A stretch of 64,000 nucleotides of DNA from Cryptomeria japonica (taxonomy: Eukaryota > Streptophyta > Pinopsida > Cupressales > Cupressaceae), in assembly GCF_030272615.1 (NCBI RefSeq), contig NC_081409.1:470574573-470638572 (forward strand), written 5' to 3'. Of the stretch, positions 1 through 12,052 are shown in pieces (within the stretch, counting starts at the first letter, position 1; each line of letters begins with the position of its first letter). The notes beneath the pieces are model-generated. The model was given only the letters and a program-made list of their open reading frames with translations, had not been told where the DNA came from and did no database searches. The position numbers and the translations under genes are program-made.

Positions 1-2403
1 CTATCAGCCAACTCAGATCACTTCAAGGAAGATTACAGTCAATTAGAAGATTTGTTGCTTAGTTGGTAGATAAGTGTCAACCATTTACTCATCTGTTGCA
101 CAAGAATGTTCATTTCAAATGGGACAATTAATGTGAAGAAGCATTCAACAAAAACAAGGAATATCTTATGCAACCACCCATCCTAATTTCACCAATTCAA
201 GGTAAATCATTGTTACTATATGTATCAGCCATAGACGTATCATTAGGAGTTCTACTCACACAATAGGATAATGAAGGAAAAGAATGAGCTATCTACTACA
301 TCAATAGAACATTAGTGGGATACGAGCTCAATTATTCACCAACAAAAAAAGAATGCTTAGCAATAGTGTTTTCTTCTCAAAATTGTGACACTATCTACTC
401 TCTCACTCAATCAAACTGATTGCTAAACTACATTCAATAAAGTATTTTCTCAACAAGGTGAAATTAACAGGAAGATTAGCAAAATGGGTCATGATCCTGA
501 GAGAATTTGATTTTTGAATATGTGGATAGAAAAACTATCAAGGGACAAGTCATTGTAGACCAGCTGGCAGAATTGCCACTTCAAGATGATCATCCCTTAA
601 ACATTCAATTTCCAGATGTTGATATCCTCAGTCACCAAACAGACATGGCAGTTATACGTTGATGGTACATATACATAGCGTGGATCAGGGACATGCATTT
701 TATTCATCACACCACAAGGTCACACAATTCCAAAGGCATATAAATTGAGTTTTCCATGCACCAACAATACAACAGAATATGAAGCTTTGATCACAAGAAT
801 CAAGATATCCATAGAATGGAACATCACACAACTACGGGTTTTTGGAGACTCTTAGCTCATCATTAATTAAATTAATGATGATTATCAAACAAAGGAGGAA
901 AAACTAATGCCTTATAAAAAAATGGTAGATGATTTCAAGAAGTATTTTGTAGAAATCACTTTTGAACAGATTCCAAGAAATGACAACAAAGCAGCAAACG
1001 CCATGGCAACACTTGCTTCTTTACTTCAGACATAGGAAAATCAAGAGCGTTATGAATTCCTTATGGAAGAGATGTTTTACCCTACCCATAGTTGTCCTGA
1101 TTCCCAATCCTGTTGTCACCTTGTTGGGCATGATTCCTCCTGCTATGGCCAAATTTATACATACCTGAAAGATAACACCCTCCCTCTTGACTTCTCAAAA
1201 AACCAAAAGAAAATTTTCATCCGCAAATCCTCTCATTGTACTCTTGTTACGGATACCCTTTTTAAATGAGGTTTGGATGGTACTCTCTTAAGATGTCTAG
1301 AGCAAGAAGAATCTGAAAAATCTTTAAATGAAGTTCATAACGATATTTGTGGCACTCATTCAAGTGGTCTTACCCTTTCAAAAAAACTCATACGCTTGGG
1401 CTATTATTGGCCAGCTGTGGAATGAGATTCTTTTCAAATAGAAAAAATGTGCAAACAATGTCAGTTTTATGGCAATTTAATTCATGCACCAGCACAATAG
1501 CTTCATGCTTTGGCAACATCTTGGCCTTTCTTCCAATGGGTTCTTGATCTAGTAGGAAAGATAAATACTCCTTCATCCAATGGTCATAAATTCATCCTCG
1601 TAGCTATAGAATATTTTACAAAATGGATTGAGGCAGTACCTCTCACAAATATCACAAGAAAACAAATCATTGCATTTATCTTGAACTACATCATATGTTG
1701 CTATCGCATACCCATGACCATTATCACTGATAATGGGAAACTGATCAAGAACAAGGATGTACACGAGTTTTGTGAGAAATTTTAGATCCAACATAGATTC
1801 TCTACACCCTATTATCCAAAAGGGAATGGACAAGCAGAGGCATCAAACAAAACAATTTGGAAGATCCTCAAAAAGACAGTGAATGATGCTAGCAGAGATT
1901 GGCATATTCAATTTAACCTTCCTCTATGGGCCTACCATACCAGTATCTGGACCCCTATAGGAGCCACACCTTTCTTTTGTGTATATGGATCATAAGCAAT
2001 AATACCAATAGAAGTAGAGATACCTTCTCTACGAGTATCATTAAAAGGCCTTATCCCAGATGAAAAACAACGAGTATCTAGACTACAAGAGATAGAATTA
2101 ATCCATGAATGACGCCAAAATGCCTTTGATCATTTGAAGGTGTATCATCGAAAAATGTGTCGAAGCTATAGTCACAAGGTCAAACCAAGATCCTTTCAAG
2201 TCAAAGAACTAATGCTAAAGGAAAATCCACGCAACCAGTTAGATCGAGAAAACAAAAGGAAGTTTGAACCAAACGGGTTAGGTTTGTTTGTTGTCACAAG
2301 AGCATTTGGGTCAGGGGCCTATCAGCTATCAATTCTAGACAGGGATCAGCTCGAGAAACCCATCAATAGCATGCATTTGAAAAAGTTTTGTCTAAAAGCA
2401 TAA
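1..2403 (+). pseudogene. Ty3/gypsy Tat-type pol remnant (RT thumb, two RNase H domains, integrase)
   Basis: This is the C-terminal half of a Ty3/gypsy polyprotein that enters the window already inside reverse transcriptase. In order I see the RT thumb (1-110, reading like LRSLQGRLQSIRRF with one stop), the normal RT-linked RNase H (about 190-480, LLLYVSAIDVSLGVLL), then a second RNase H (645-1035) with its acidic residues in YVDGTY, EYEAL and FGDS. Integrase follows: an HHCC zinc finger (about 1330-1470, ending MCKQCQ) and a DDE core with Asp codons at 1546 and 1729 and Glu at 1837, exactly 35 residues after the second Asp. The C-terminal tail ends LKKFCLKA before a TAA at 2401. A second RNase H before integrase is the known hallmark of the Tat lineage. 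About eight stops and several frameshifts make it inactive. Confidence 0.93.
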
Positions 2404-2530
2404 AATCAAAAAACAGTGGAAAAAGTAGAAAATCCAAAAATAGTGGAAAAAGCAGAAAATCCAAAAATAGTGGAAAAAGCTGAAAATCCAAAAATAGTGA
2501 AAAAGCTAAAAATCTAAAAACAGTGAAAAA
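2404..2530 (+). repeat. A-rich 27-bp tandem repeat after pol
   Basis: Four to five copies of a purine-rich unit of about 27 bp (core AATAGTGGAAAAAGCAGAAA) start directly after the pol stop codon and decay towards 2530. Other Ty3/gypsy family members in the window carry comparable A-rich periodic tracts in the same relative place downstream of the coding region, so it belongs to the element's 3' UTR. Confidence 0.8.
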
Positions 2531-2568
2531 AAAAATCAAATATGAGGAAAAATGCAATAAAAACAAGT

Positions 2569-2590
2569 GGTGAAAACCTGGAAACAGTGG
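2569..2590 (+). promoter_or_regulatory. Conserved 3' UTR motif GGTGAAAACCTGG
   Basis: GGTGAAAACCTGGAAACAG lies in the 3' UTR just after the A-rich array. Near-identical copies occur on the minus strand in the 3' UTRs of three other elements (8851-8912, 39935-39954 and 57844-57904), each next to an A-rich or T-rich tract. Function is unknown. The repetition across diverged elements is the only evidence that it matters. Confidence 0.55.
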
Positions 2591-3071
2591 CTACTTGTCA
2601 GCTAGCTCTTCCATCTATTAGTTCATGCATCCTTCCGCTTGCATTCATTTTCATCAGCACTATTCATATCCATAATAAAGAATGTGTACATATGCGGGCA
2701 TCGGAGGTGATTTCTCACCATGGTTTGGATCATTGTATATATCATATTAAAGTTTGTTTCTAGACTGGGGGCAAAATCTTGAACCTAGCTAGGGGAAAAA
2801 TTTTGTTGAGCTTAATTAAACAAGTCGAACAATAGTTAGGAAACACTTGTCAAACAAAAACTGAGACACATCCAACGTTGAGCAAAGTCATCTATCAATT
2901 AACGTCTGGGGCATCCTCACATTGTAACCTATCAATCAATGTCTGGGCATCACATCAAATCATGTCTGCATCAAATCAAAATTTATCATATTGAGATCAA
3001 ATCCACATCGAATCATATCGGCATCATCGAATTGAATTTTCTTTGAATCAACACATCATCACACATCCCTT
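2591..3071 (+). other. Remaining 3' UTR of the first Ty3/gypsy element
   Basis: No credible coding sequence lies between the motif and the polypurine tract. A short diverged repeat (CTATCAATnAATGTCTGGG-like) occurs twice at about 2890-2950. Position and orientation make this the untranslated tail of the upstream element. Confidence 0.6.
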
Positions 3072-3086
3072 CAAAGAGGGGCAAAA
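3072..3086 (+). promoter_or_regulatory. Polypurine tract of the Tat-type element
   Basis: CAAAGAGGGGCAAAA sits immediately before an LTR beginning TGTATACACCTAAAAATGG. The same tract borders the LTRs at 7167 (minus), 36090 (plus) and, slightly changed, 38211 (minus), which fixes it as the plus-strand priming site of this retroelement group. Confidence 0.85.
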
Positions 3087-4100
3087 TGTATACACCTAAA
3101 AATGGTCTGAAAATAATTAATTAAATACGTAGTTATTTAATTAATACCCCTTCCCAATTAATTGAATTCGCAAATAATTTGGCTAATTTCCCATTCATAC
3201 TTGTAAATAAATCGAAGTGATTTATTTATATAGTTCATTCAATAATCCCCCTTTGATTAATTAATTCCCCTCATTTTAGTCAATTCTTCTAATTCCTAAT
3301 TAAGATTAACAAACATAATTTGTTAAGATTAATTACCATTTTCTTAATATTTGAATTTCTAAATTCAAATATGAGCATATAGCTCCTAACTTCTAACCAC
3401 CTAGCCTAACCACCCCCTAACCTAACCCATTCTATCTAATCCTAGGTTGAATTAATAATATCCTATCTTTCACATCCTAACCTCTTTTAATCTTACCTCA
3501 TGTGGGTTGGATATCTCCTCCTTGAGACACATGACACTTTTGCCACATGTCTCCTCCCTTAGACACTTGCCCTCTCATGAGAAAGGTTCCTTAACACTTG
3601 TCACCATAGAGATGACATGTGTCCCTTCCTCCAACCTCTCTCCAACTTCCTCAATAATAGCCCTTCATATCTTTAGATCGAATCCAAACCGTTTATTCCA
3701 GCCACCTCATCTTTGGCCTTGGAATTCCTATTAATGCCCCTCATTTTGGAGCAATAAAGATCTCTTTCATTCATAATTTTTGCATTGATATTATAGGCAT
3801 TTGAATTCATATCATTTAGCATAATTGTTAATTTGGATTAATCATAGCATATTAATCTAGTTTCTTTTTAATAAAATCATGTAGCTTGAATAAATCATTC
3901 TAGCTAGATCATATATTTCATATCATTTGCATAATCATGAAGTAGCCACTCAACCCTTGAGTTTCCACTTTGGACGTCATTGATCCACTGAGAGCCAACA
4001 ATCCAACACCTTCAAGGTCCTCAATAATAGAGGAAGATGGGATATCTTAAAGGAGGCCTTTGGTTTTCATATTTTATTTAGTTTTCAAGTTGTGATTCCT
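3087..4100 (+). repeat. 3' LTR of the first Tat-type element, right end uncertain
   Basis: The left end is defined by TG directly after the polypurine tract and by near-identity of its first 20 bases to the LTRs at 7167 and 15357 (reverse strand). The interior is AT-rich with repeated TTAATTAA and contains no ORF of note. I could not locate a clean CA terminus. The Ty3/gypsy coding sequence that starts at 4123 sets an outer limit. A similar block with a GAGAGCCAA motif recurs near 36850, supporting the LTR assignment to about 4030. Confidence 0.6.
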
Positions 4101-4122
4101 AGTTCTTATTGTTATCTCATCT

Positions 4123-5488
4123 ATGTGCATGTTTAATACAATTTACCCTAATTTTAGCAGCACAAATACAATTGAAAATCTTCTTTCTCCAATTGAACAA
4201 ATTGATGAATATGAATCAAATAGAGAAACATATAGAGAGAGTATAACTGATTTAGATGATTATGAGTTTCTATCTATACATAGTTGCAGCACATTTTCAT
4301 CATTTAGAGCTTATGACAACCAAGAAATTGAGGATGACGGCATTGAATATAAAGACATACTAATCTACCCACCATCAGTCAAGTATGGTTTTAACAACAA
4401 AATCTCATGATCTCGGCAATGTCTCCTCCTACTGAAGAAAGAAATCTTTATCTCATGTATCCTCACCTAATAGAGTAGGGGAAAGAAGGACAACCACAAT
4501 TAGATTGGTTTCAAAATGATGAAGCTATAGCTGAATTCTTGGGTGCAAGGGATGGACTCCCTTATGATGATCATAAAGCTAGCTTCACCATAGACCTAGA
4601 TAGAACTACATACTTTCGAGAAGAAAGCTCCTCTTCCAATCCAGATGATGAAAATGAAGCAGAACATATGGTCCATAATAGATTGGACACCCTTCCCATA
4701 GACAAAGAACAGACAGTATTACTAGTTGAAGAAATAGAAGAGATCAATATTGGAGATGTTGAAACAGTACACAATATACACCTGGCAAAATCTCTATATC
4801 CAATGGAAAAAGAAATTTTCATTCAATTTTTCACACAAAGGCCAATCAACTTTGCATGGTCTTGTTTTGATATGCCAGGGTTAGATCCCAAGTTATTCTT
4901 GCATCATCTGCCATTACTTCTAGGAGTGAAACCATACAAGAAGAAACTCCGGAAGATGCATCCTCACATAGCTCTGTTGGTCAAAATTGAAATATAGAAA
5001 TTGTCAAATATGGGTTTCATTAGACCCATAGACTATGCAGAATGGATCTCTAATCTAGTTCGAGTAACCAATGATATTGGGGGTATCAGAATCTGCACCC
5101 ACTTCAAGAATATCAATAAGGCCTTCCCAAAGGATTATTTTCCAATCCCTAACATAAATACTATAGTGGACTTGACAGCTAGAAATGAAATGCTATCACT
5201 CATGGATGTTTTTTCTGGTTATAATCAAATCAATATTACACTAGAAGACCAACATAAAACAGCTTTCACTTGTCCTTGTGGAACATATGCTGGAATGTGA
5301 TTTTGTTCAGCCTCAAAAATGTGGATGCTACCTATTAGAGGGCAATGACCACCCTATTTCATGACATTATACACAAAATTATGGAAGACTATGTAGATGA
5401 TTTACTAGCTAAATCCACAACAAAAGATGATCATCTGGATATCTTAGCTAAAATATTTGATAGACTTCAGTGATATAATGTCTGTCTC
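4123..5488 (+). pseudogene. Second Tat-type Ty3/gypsy pol, part 1 (linker and reverse transcriptase)
   Basis: Several open stretches on the plus strand form the region upstream of RT and the RT fingers and palm. From 4539 an acidic linker leads into VKPYKKKLRKMHPHIALLV and then GFIRPIDYAEW, GGIRICTHFKNINKA, a DVFSGYNQINI palm motif (about 5205-5240) and the catalytic YVDD at 5390-5401. Stops at 4410, about 4997 and 5300 and a frameshift near 5300 disable it. The reading is cut at 5488 and resumes at 15363, so it was one gene split by the 9.9-kb insertion. No gag or protease for this copy is visible upstream; the left boundary against the LTR before it is unclear. Confidence 0.9.
5484..5488. 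repeat. Target-site duplication (left copy) of the nested element
   Basis: GTCTC precedes the LTR start at 5489 and is repeated at 15358-15362 directly after the LTR end at 15357. Removing one copy and the insertion restores continuous reverse-transcriptase sequence, which proves the insertion boundaries. Confidence 0.95.
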
Positions 5489-7167
5489 TGTAGCTAGGAA
5501 TCTGGAAATCATCACAAACAATTAAAAAAACTAATCATAGCTCAATCACAAAAGCTTAAATGTAATGATCTATCCTAAACACACTCAATAGAGACATAAA
5601 GATAAAACATTCAAAAATAAATACTATGCAAACCATATGTGGATATGAATGCTTCCTTCATGCGGCTCCGTTGTTCTTCTTTCCTCTTCAAATAGTTTGG
5701 TTGTGGATCTCACCTACAAGTGCACACACATAATTGAAAGCAAGTAGACAAGATTATTGATCAAGAGTACTCAAAATGTGATTGATTAGAAATTCGATAA
5801 TCTGATTAGGGGATTTGATTGAAGAAATTCATCCAATTTATAGAAAAATTGGAGAGATGACAAGATTAGCATGATAATGATTCGAATGGAAATTCAAATC
5901 AAGAATAGCAAAATTATGACATGTGTATGACAAATTGCTATGCAATGTAGCATAGGAATTTGGAAATCATCAAAGCAATTCAAAATACTAATCTTAGCTC
6001 AATCACAAAAGCAAATTGCCATGATCAATCCTAACACACTCAATAGAGACATGAAAATGAAACATTCAAAACTAAATACTATGCAAACCAAACATAGATC
6101 TGAATGCTTCCTTCATACGGCTCCATTGTTCTTCTTTCCTCTCCAAATAGCCTTTGTTTGTGGATCTCACCTTCAAGTGCATAAACCTAATGTGAAAGCA
6201 AGATTGACATTGGCACAAGAGTACTCGAAATGTGATTTGACAAAGTGATTAGAAATTCGATAATCTGATTAGGGGATTTGATTGAAGAAATTCATCCAAT
6301 TTATAGAAAAATTGGAGAGATGACAAGATTAGCATGATAATGATTCGAATGGAAATTCAAATCAAGAATAGCAAAATTATGACATGTGTATGACAAATTG
6401 CTATGCAAGGATTTATGACAATTTATGACAAATTGCTATGCAAGGATTTATGACAAGATTTTGAAATAGAAATAGACATTTAGGAATTTAGGAGAAATTA
6501 GAAAATTAGGTTAGAAATGATGACTTGGAAATTAGAAAATTGATGCAAATTAGGTAAATTAATTAATAATTTCTCATTAATTAATTAATTTACAAAAATA
6601 GGAGGAATTAATTAGCCAATTAAATAAACATTTAATTGTGACAAGAAGACCTAGGATAAATAAATAAATTATTTAACCTAGAGGGAAAATGCCAAACAAG
6701 ATTAAATGAATAAATCATAAAACCTTGGAAGATGAATTAGAAATGCAAAGACGACAATTAGGTCTTGACAAAGGATAATTGATATCGATTTGATCATGAT
6801 TTTGAATTGATAAATGACCAGTGTTGATAAATGATTTGATTGAGATTGGTTGACAAAAATCAATGACAAATTGACCAAATTGACATGATTGAAAAGGACA
6901 AGGATCGATGACGAATCAATCGCAATATGACAAGATTGACAAGGACAAAGATCGACCCAAAATCATGATTGAAGATTGTTGTCAACAAGACCAAATTTGA
7001 GAGCAAGATGAATGAAGAATGTAGAAGAAAGACTCGATGCTCGCAAATGATAAAAACCAAGTGCGTGACATAGGAGAATGTTAATGCGATGCAAAAACCT
7101 AAAATGAGGCAATGCGCAAATGTTCAAGTATGACTCCGCAAGCGTTGACCATTTTTAGGTGTCTACA
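5489..7167 (-). repeat. 3' LTR of the nested element, with an internal chimeric duplication
   Basis: On the plus strand it starts TGTAGCTAGG and ends GTGTCTACA. It is 1,679 bp against 1,226 bp for its partner because 5489-5945 is a partial first copy followed at 5946 by a full-length LTR starting TGTAGCATAGG. 5489-5787 is nearly identical to the partner LTR. 5946-6248 is a clearly diverged version of the same stretch. 5788-5945 and 6249-6406 look identical to each other. The promoter should lie in the part near 7167, by analogy with LTRs generally; I did not identify a TATA box. Confidence 0.9.
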
Positions 7168-7182
7168 TTTTGCCCCTCTTTG
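7168..7182 (-). promoter_or_regulatory. Polypurine tract of the nested element
   Basis: The minus strand reads CAAAGAGGGGCAAAA directly before TGTAGACACC of the 3' LTR, the same 15 bases as at 3072-3086. It sets the element's orientation as minus. Confidence 0.9.
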
Positions 7183-8029
7183 AGACAATGCAATTTTAAG
7201 CGTTGTTTCAAAGAACAATAATGAAAATGCCCCAGACAATGACAATGACATATGCATGCCCCCTCGAGGAATTGGTCAGAAATAGGCAGAGAAGAGGCCA
7301 ATTGATCGATAAAAATGATAGAAAATGATAGGAGCAAACAGACTGACAAGATTGACGGAAGAAATGTTAGTAAGCAGAAATTAGACAGAGGACAGGTAGA
7401 GATGAAGAAAAACTTGCTTTCAGTAATGCACTTTGTAGGTTTGAACCTTTATTTTAACGTAGCAAAATGGATGCGTAGCATCATGGAATTGAAGGCCAGA
7501 GCTGAAATGCAACCCTTTTTGCAAAAGACAGACACATTGCAGACAAACAGCAATCACAACAACAAAAAAAGAAAGGGACCATGAACCATCCCGGTCACTC
7601 CAAATCACTCAGTGACATCATCGAGCAACATAGGAACATGATCGAAGATAAATCAATAAATGATAAGACTCGCTAATTCCAACAAATCAAACAAACATCT
7701 TGATCTTCATTGTCAAAAGTTGAAAGTGTTGATAGGACGATCATGTTGTCTGGTTTCAGGACATGCGGTACCCCGTCTAAGACAGGACACAGTCTGGTTT
7801 CGAGAATACCACACCCTGTATAAGACCCATGATAGTGTGCCAAGGACAAATAAATTTGCGGTTGATTGACATGAGAAGTGCAATCAGTTTGAATGTCTGG
7901 TTTGATTGAAAAGTTCATCTGTTGAAGCATGATTTCATTAAAGCACACTGTATGATTGCGAATGTCGGTGGATGTATGCTCAGTGATTTGTCTTATGCAC
8001 AAAAGGGATCATTTATTGCAAAATGCGTG

Positions 8030-8210
8030 TTTTTGGATTTTAATGTTTTTTGTTTGTTTTTTGTTCATTTTTTCAGGACTTTTTATGACTTTTTAGGGAT
8101 TTATTTCAGGACATTTTTTAATTTTTTTTATTTTGGATTTTTTCAGGACATTATTTGATTTTTTTTTGGATTATTTCAAGACATTTTTTCAATTTTTTTG
8201 GATTTTGCCC
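8030..8210 (-). repeat. A-rich periodic array (minus strand) in the 3' UTR
   Basis: The plus strand shows repeated GGATTTTTTCAGGACATTTT-like units of about 30 bp, diverged and T-rich. Comparable arrays occur at 31630-31870 (opposite strand), 39385-39655 and 56880-57260, always in the 3' UTR of the same family. Confidence 0.75.
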
Positions 8211-8850
8211 CTAGTGTCTAGCAATGAAAGGAATATGACAGGTGAATAAATAGGCTTGCTAAAATGTTGGTGGATAGAGGGAAGACAAAGGCCTTTTATT
8301 ATGGAGACAATATGGATGCAATTTTCAAGGGCTATTGCGTGATGGGACAAGAGACTGGATATGACAATGTAAAGCAGTGACATGGCATGAGGGACATGTC
8401 AAGAGGTTTTTGAAACCATGTTTAAATTTTGCGTCCTTATGTCAGATCAAGATCAAGGAATGAAAAAAAGAGTGTATGGATAGTGATAAGATATGGATAG
8501 GATAAGAAAGACCAAGAATGGATAAGGGACATGGACTGAAGGTCGGGGTTGGCTAAGGAATAGTGGCAGAAAGTTGCAATAAGCCAGGGAATATGGATGA
8601 AAGGTTATAATAAGCAAATGGATAAAGACCAAAAGCTATGATAGACTGAAAGCTGCAAACAAGATACATGATGCTCATGAAGATCCTCAACCTTGTCAAG
8701 ATCAAAGGTGGAAAGAGGAAATGGACCTGAGGGACAATAGGATATGAAGGGTAATGACATGGTATGATAGGATAATGAAGGGCAATAGGATATGAAGGGG
8801 GAAACCTGCCCCCAAGTGTGGTATGCAAGAAGTTCATAGATTACACATGA

Positions 8851-8912
8851 TGCTTGTTTGCTAGGTTTTCATCACGGTACTTGCCCAAGGCACCTGTTTG
8901 CCAGGTTTTCAC
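8851..8912 (-). promoter_or_regulatory. Two copies of the conserved GTGAAAACCTGG motif
   Basis: The plus strand carries TGTTTGCTAGGTTTTCAT (8854-8871) and TGTTTGCCAGGTTTTCAC (8895-8912). Read in element sense (minus) they are GTGAAAACCTGGCAAACAGG-like, matching 2569-2590. The 40-bp spacing of the pair is similar to the pair at 57844-57904. Confidence 0.6.
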
Positions 8913-9167
8913 TAGAGGACGAATTATTTTTGCTTTACTTTTTTCTTTTGTCTTTTTTTTTTCACTTTTTTTTTTTCAATTTTTTTTTTGAATTTTGACT
9001 TTTTCAATAGAAGATAGACACATGATAGGGGATGGAAGAAGGACTCAAGCGTCTTTTTTTTTTTTGGATAGTAGCCTTGAAAAAAATGGACCATGACCTT
9101 TAAAAGTATGCTCAAAGACGTTGGTAGGATAAGGACATGGAAAATGAGATGAAACTAAGGCAAGGAT

Positions 9168-12052
9168 TTATGCAAAGGATTGGACCAAAGGGATCGAAGG
9201 ATGGAAAATATGCATTGGATAATGGTTAGGGTATTGGAAGAACTGTGCTTGAGTGGATAGAAATGTTGGCAAGGTCGACATTGGCACACACCTTGAGGGG
9301 TGATGGACTGATGGAGGAAAGATGTATTTTGGATATTGAGATTTTGAGGAAGGAAAGGCTATGGATTTTGGGACATAAGGGCCCAAAATGGATGAAGAAG
9401 GTGATGGAGGAACAAATTTGAGAGGTTTGGATGGAGGAATAGCAACTTTGGATGCCAAGTTGGATGTTTCTTTAGGCTTTTGTGCTTCAAGGAGTTGCTT
9501 CGGGATCCACATGGTTTTTGATTTTGCATGCTTTTGTGGTTCCTTGGAGTGCATTGCCAACACAAGGGATTTAGGAACCCATATATATTTTGACTTTGCT
9601 TTATTTTGCTCAGTGGGCCTTTGTGGCCTTTTGGATATATTTTTTTCTTTATAGATCATACTATTCTTTGTTTTGACATGTCGATTATATTGGACATGTT
9701 GATCCTTGAATACATGTGGATTGCTAGACTTATGACTTTTATACTTGGCATTCAAATTGCTTGGAGGGGGAAAGGAATGCATGGATGGATATGAATGAAA
9801 TGGACTTCTTTTGGATTGGTGAAATTCACTCAAGGATGTGTGCCTTTGCTGACCTTGCATAGAGGACGAAGGGATATAAGGACCTAAGATGGATGGAAGG
9901 GATGATGGGGAAGGTGTATGTTTTGACTTTGATGGAGGGATACCAACGTCTTGAGAGTGAGTTGTGTAGACATGACCCTTAAGATCTTCTTTGATATGGA
10001 GGGATTCTTGCTTATGAAGATCTACTCCTTTGCCTTTATGAATATCTTGACTTGTAGGATACTCTTTTCTTTGAGAAGAAGATGCGAGTCCATTATGAGG
10101 TGGATATGATATGAGAGAAATAATGAGATCTTGAAGTGGATCAGATTGCACCAAAGTGGAAGAACTCATTATGCATATCAAGGGTTTATGAACATCTTGC
10201 ACTGACATGTTAGAATCATGAGGGGGATTAGGATCATGTGGGGGACTAGGATTGTGTAGTGGACATGGTTCAATGATAGGCTCTTCAAGAGATGGAATGG
10301 GAGAAATAATGGGATCATCAAAAGAAATGCGATCTTAGAGTGGATATGCTGGATTAGGATGTGGAGATGGAGGAACAAGTGGATCTTGTGGAGGATCTGA
10401 AGGAATAATTTTATCTTGACAAGGAGGAAGATCATTGGAATCCTCTTTAAAGGTGCTTTACTCTTGACTTTCAATGGGATCATCATAAAGGATGGAAAGG
10501 ATATCTTGATCTTTCTCAGGAAGTGGAATGTCAATGGGATTTGAAAGGACATTGTGTTCATGAAATGGAAGAGGATCATTTGGGATTGGATGAACTAGGA
10601 TATCTTGATCTTTCTCGGGGAAGGGAGTGTAATAGGACTTTGGATAGGATGGACAAGAATAGGGGAATCATCATGAGTGTCTGGGAACATGGGGTCCTTG
10701 TCAACAATTGGATGGGATGATAAGGTTTCAAGATCTTGATCTTGATCTTCTTTAGGACACATTTCTTCATGCTCTAAATTATCCTCTTGACATGGGGTTG
10801 GACTTTGGATATGCATGGGGGATCTTGGCGAGGTATCAATGCTTTGGCACGAAGGGGATGCACTTTGAACATTTGTGATGGATTCTGACAAGGAATCAAT
10901 GCTTGAACATGAGGAAGAGGGACTTCGAATGGGGTCCTCTAAAATAGGTAATGGCAATAACGTGCATGGTGGCATTGGGTCTTATGTTTCTAAGACATGA
11001 CAAGGATGTGCATCATGAATTGAATTATCTTGGCAATCAATTATGGATAGCCCTTGGATAATTGTGTCCTTGGGTGTATTGTTTGATGAGGACAATATGG
11101 AAGGTTCTTGTGAAACTTCTAGAGGTGTAGGGATAGATGCCACTGGAGAGTCAATTTGCTTGTGGGGAGATGAGGCATTGCTAGACATAAGTGTATTATT
11201 TTGATCTTCCTCAAAGAACTCACTTGGTAATTTCCTTAAGATCATTGCAATAAAACCACCTTTCTTTCGAGGTTTTGACATAGTTGTATCTAGAATTTGA
11301 ACTTGTTTGGCAAGGAGTTGGTTCTGATCTGATGTCACATTTTGATATTGGACTTGGTTCAATTGTTCTGACATGTTTGAAACTTGGGTTAGTGTGTGTT
11401 GCAAGTTTTGTTTTTGAATGTTTGGTTGTGATTCTTGACACTAATATGTTGATTGAACTTATTGATATTCCACCATTGGTTGAACTATTTGTGGACATTG
11501 TATAGTTGGTTGGACATATTGTTGAAATTGGACCATTGATTGTGTTTTTTGTATATGTTGGAAATGTTGAACAATTGGTTGTATTGGTTGAAAATCTGAT
11601 TGATAGTAAACACCTTCTTGTTCTTGTTGTGGAGGCACATAATGTTGAAATTGATGTTTTCTCCTTTCTTGAAATTGTTTCATCATCTCTATTTGTGAGA
11701 GGAGAGTTGGTATGTCTGATCGTTCAAGAAGAGATCTTACATCAATTGGCTCAATCTTTGGATTTCGACCTTGAAATTTTTGAAACATTTTGGACATTTG
11801 TGATCTATTCTTCTCAATGTTTTTCACTCTTTGTTCCAATATCTCCTCTTCTTGAACTAGTTTCTCCTCTAGTTTTTGTATTTGGAAACTTGTTTCATCA
11901 TAAAGAGTTTGATCGATATTGCCTTGTTGTTGGGTTGGATATAATTGTGATTGCCTTGGATTAAAATTTGATTGCATTGTCGGTTGATACGTCAAACTTT
12001 GTTGCATCATTGGTGCTTGAAACCTTGTTTCAATAGACATGTCACTATGCAA
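9168..12052 (-). pseudogene. Gln/Ser/Pro-rich ORF of the nested non-autonomous element, function unknown
   Basis: A single reading frame of about 960 codons runs from an ATG at 12052. It stays in one frame to about 10595 with stops near 11459, 10982 and 10595, then continues in a second frame to 9168 with a few further stops, so it is close to intact. Residues about 1-60 are Gln-rich; about 60-140 are highly charged with a probable coiled coil (QKLEEKLVQEEEILEQRVKN). Then come more Gln-rich sequence, a basic patch (SKPRKKGGFIAMILRKLP), an Asp/Pro/Ser-rich middle, and a basic Ser/Pro tail with repeats of the type MWIPKQLLEA and SILGPYVPKS. No zinc knuckle, protease or RT motif is present. The same C-terminal part occurs at 58191-59384, so it is a family protein. 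A structural Gag-like role is possible by position after the primer site, but unproven. Confidence 0.75.

Larger units (their letters stand above)
7183..9167 (-). other. 3' UTR of the nested element
   Basis: About 2 kb between the ORF stop and the polypurine tract with no credible coding sequence. On the minus strand it contains an A-rich tract (about 8930-9070), two copies of the GTGAAAACCTGG motif, a stretch conserved with 57551-57865, and an A-rich periodic array (8030-8210). The stretch from about 7560 towards 9167 aligns with 56400-58190 and, more loosely, with 31560-32560 and 38227-40140, so it is a shared family 3' UTR rather than unique DNA. Confidence 0.75.

Noticed and set aside
8553-8837. 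Hydrophobic minus-strand ORF with a counterpart at 57551-57865
   Set aside because: The two copies are homologous DNA, but their reading frames diverge and contain no conserved protein pattern beyond one short stretch; treated as 3' UTR.
11506-11964. Plus-strand ORF of 152 codons, hydrophobic
   Set aside because: Exact antisense shadow of the Gln-rich frame at 11459-12052.
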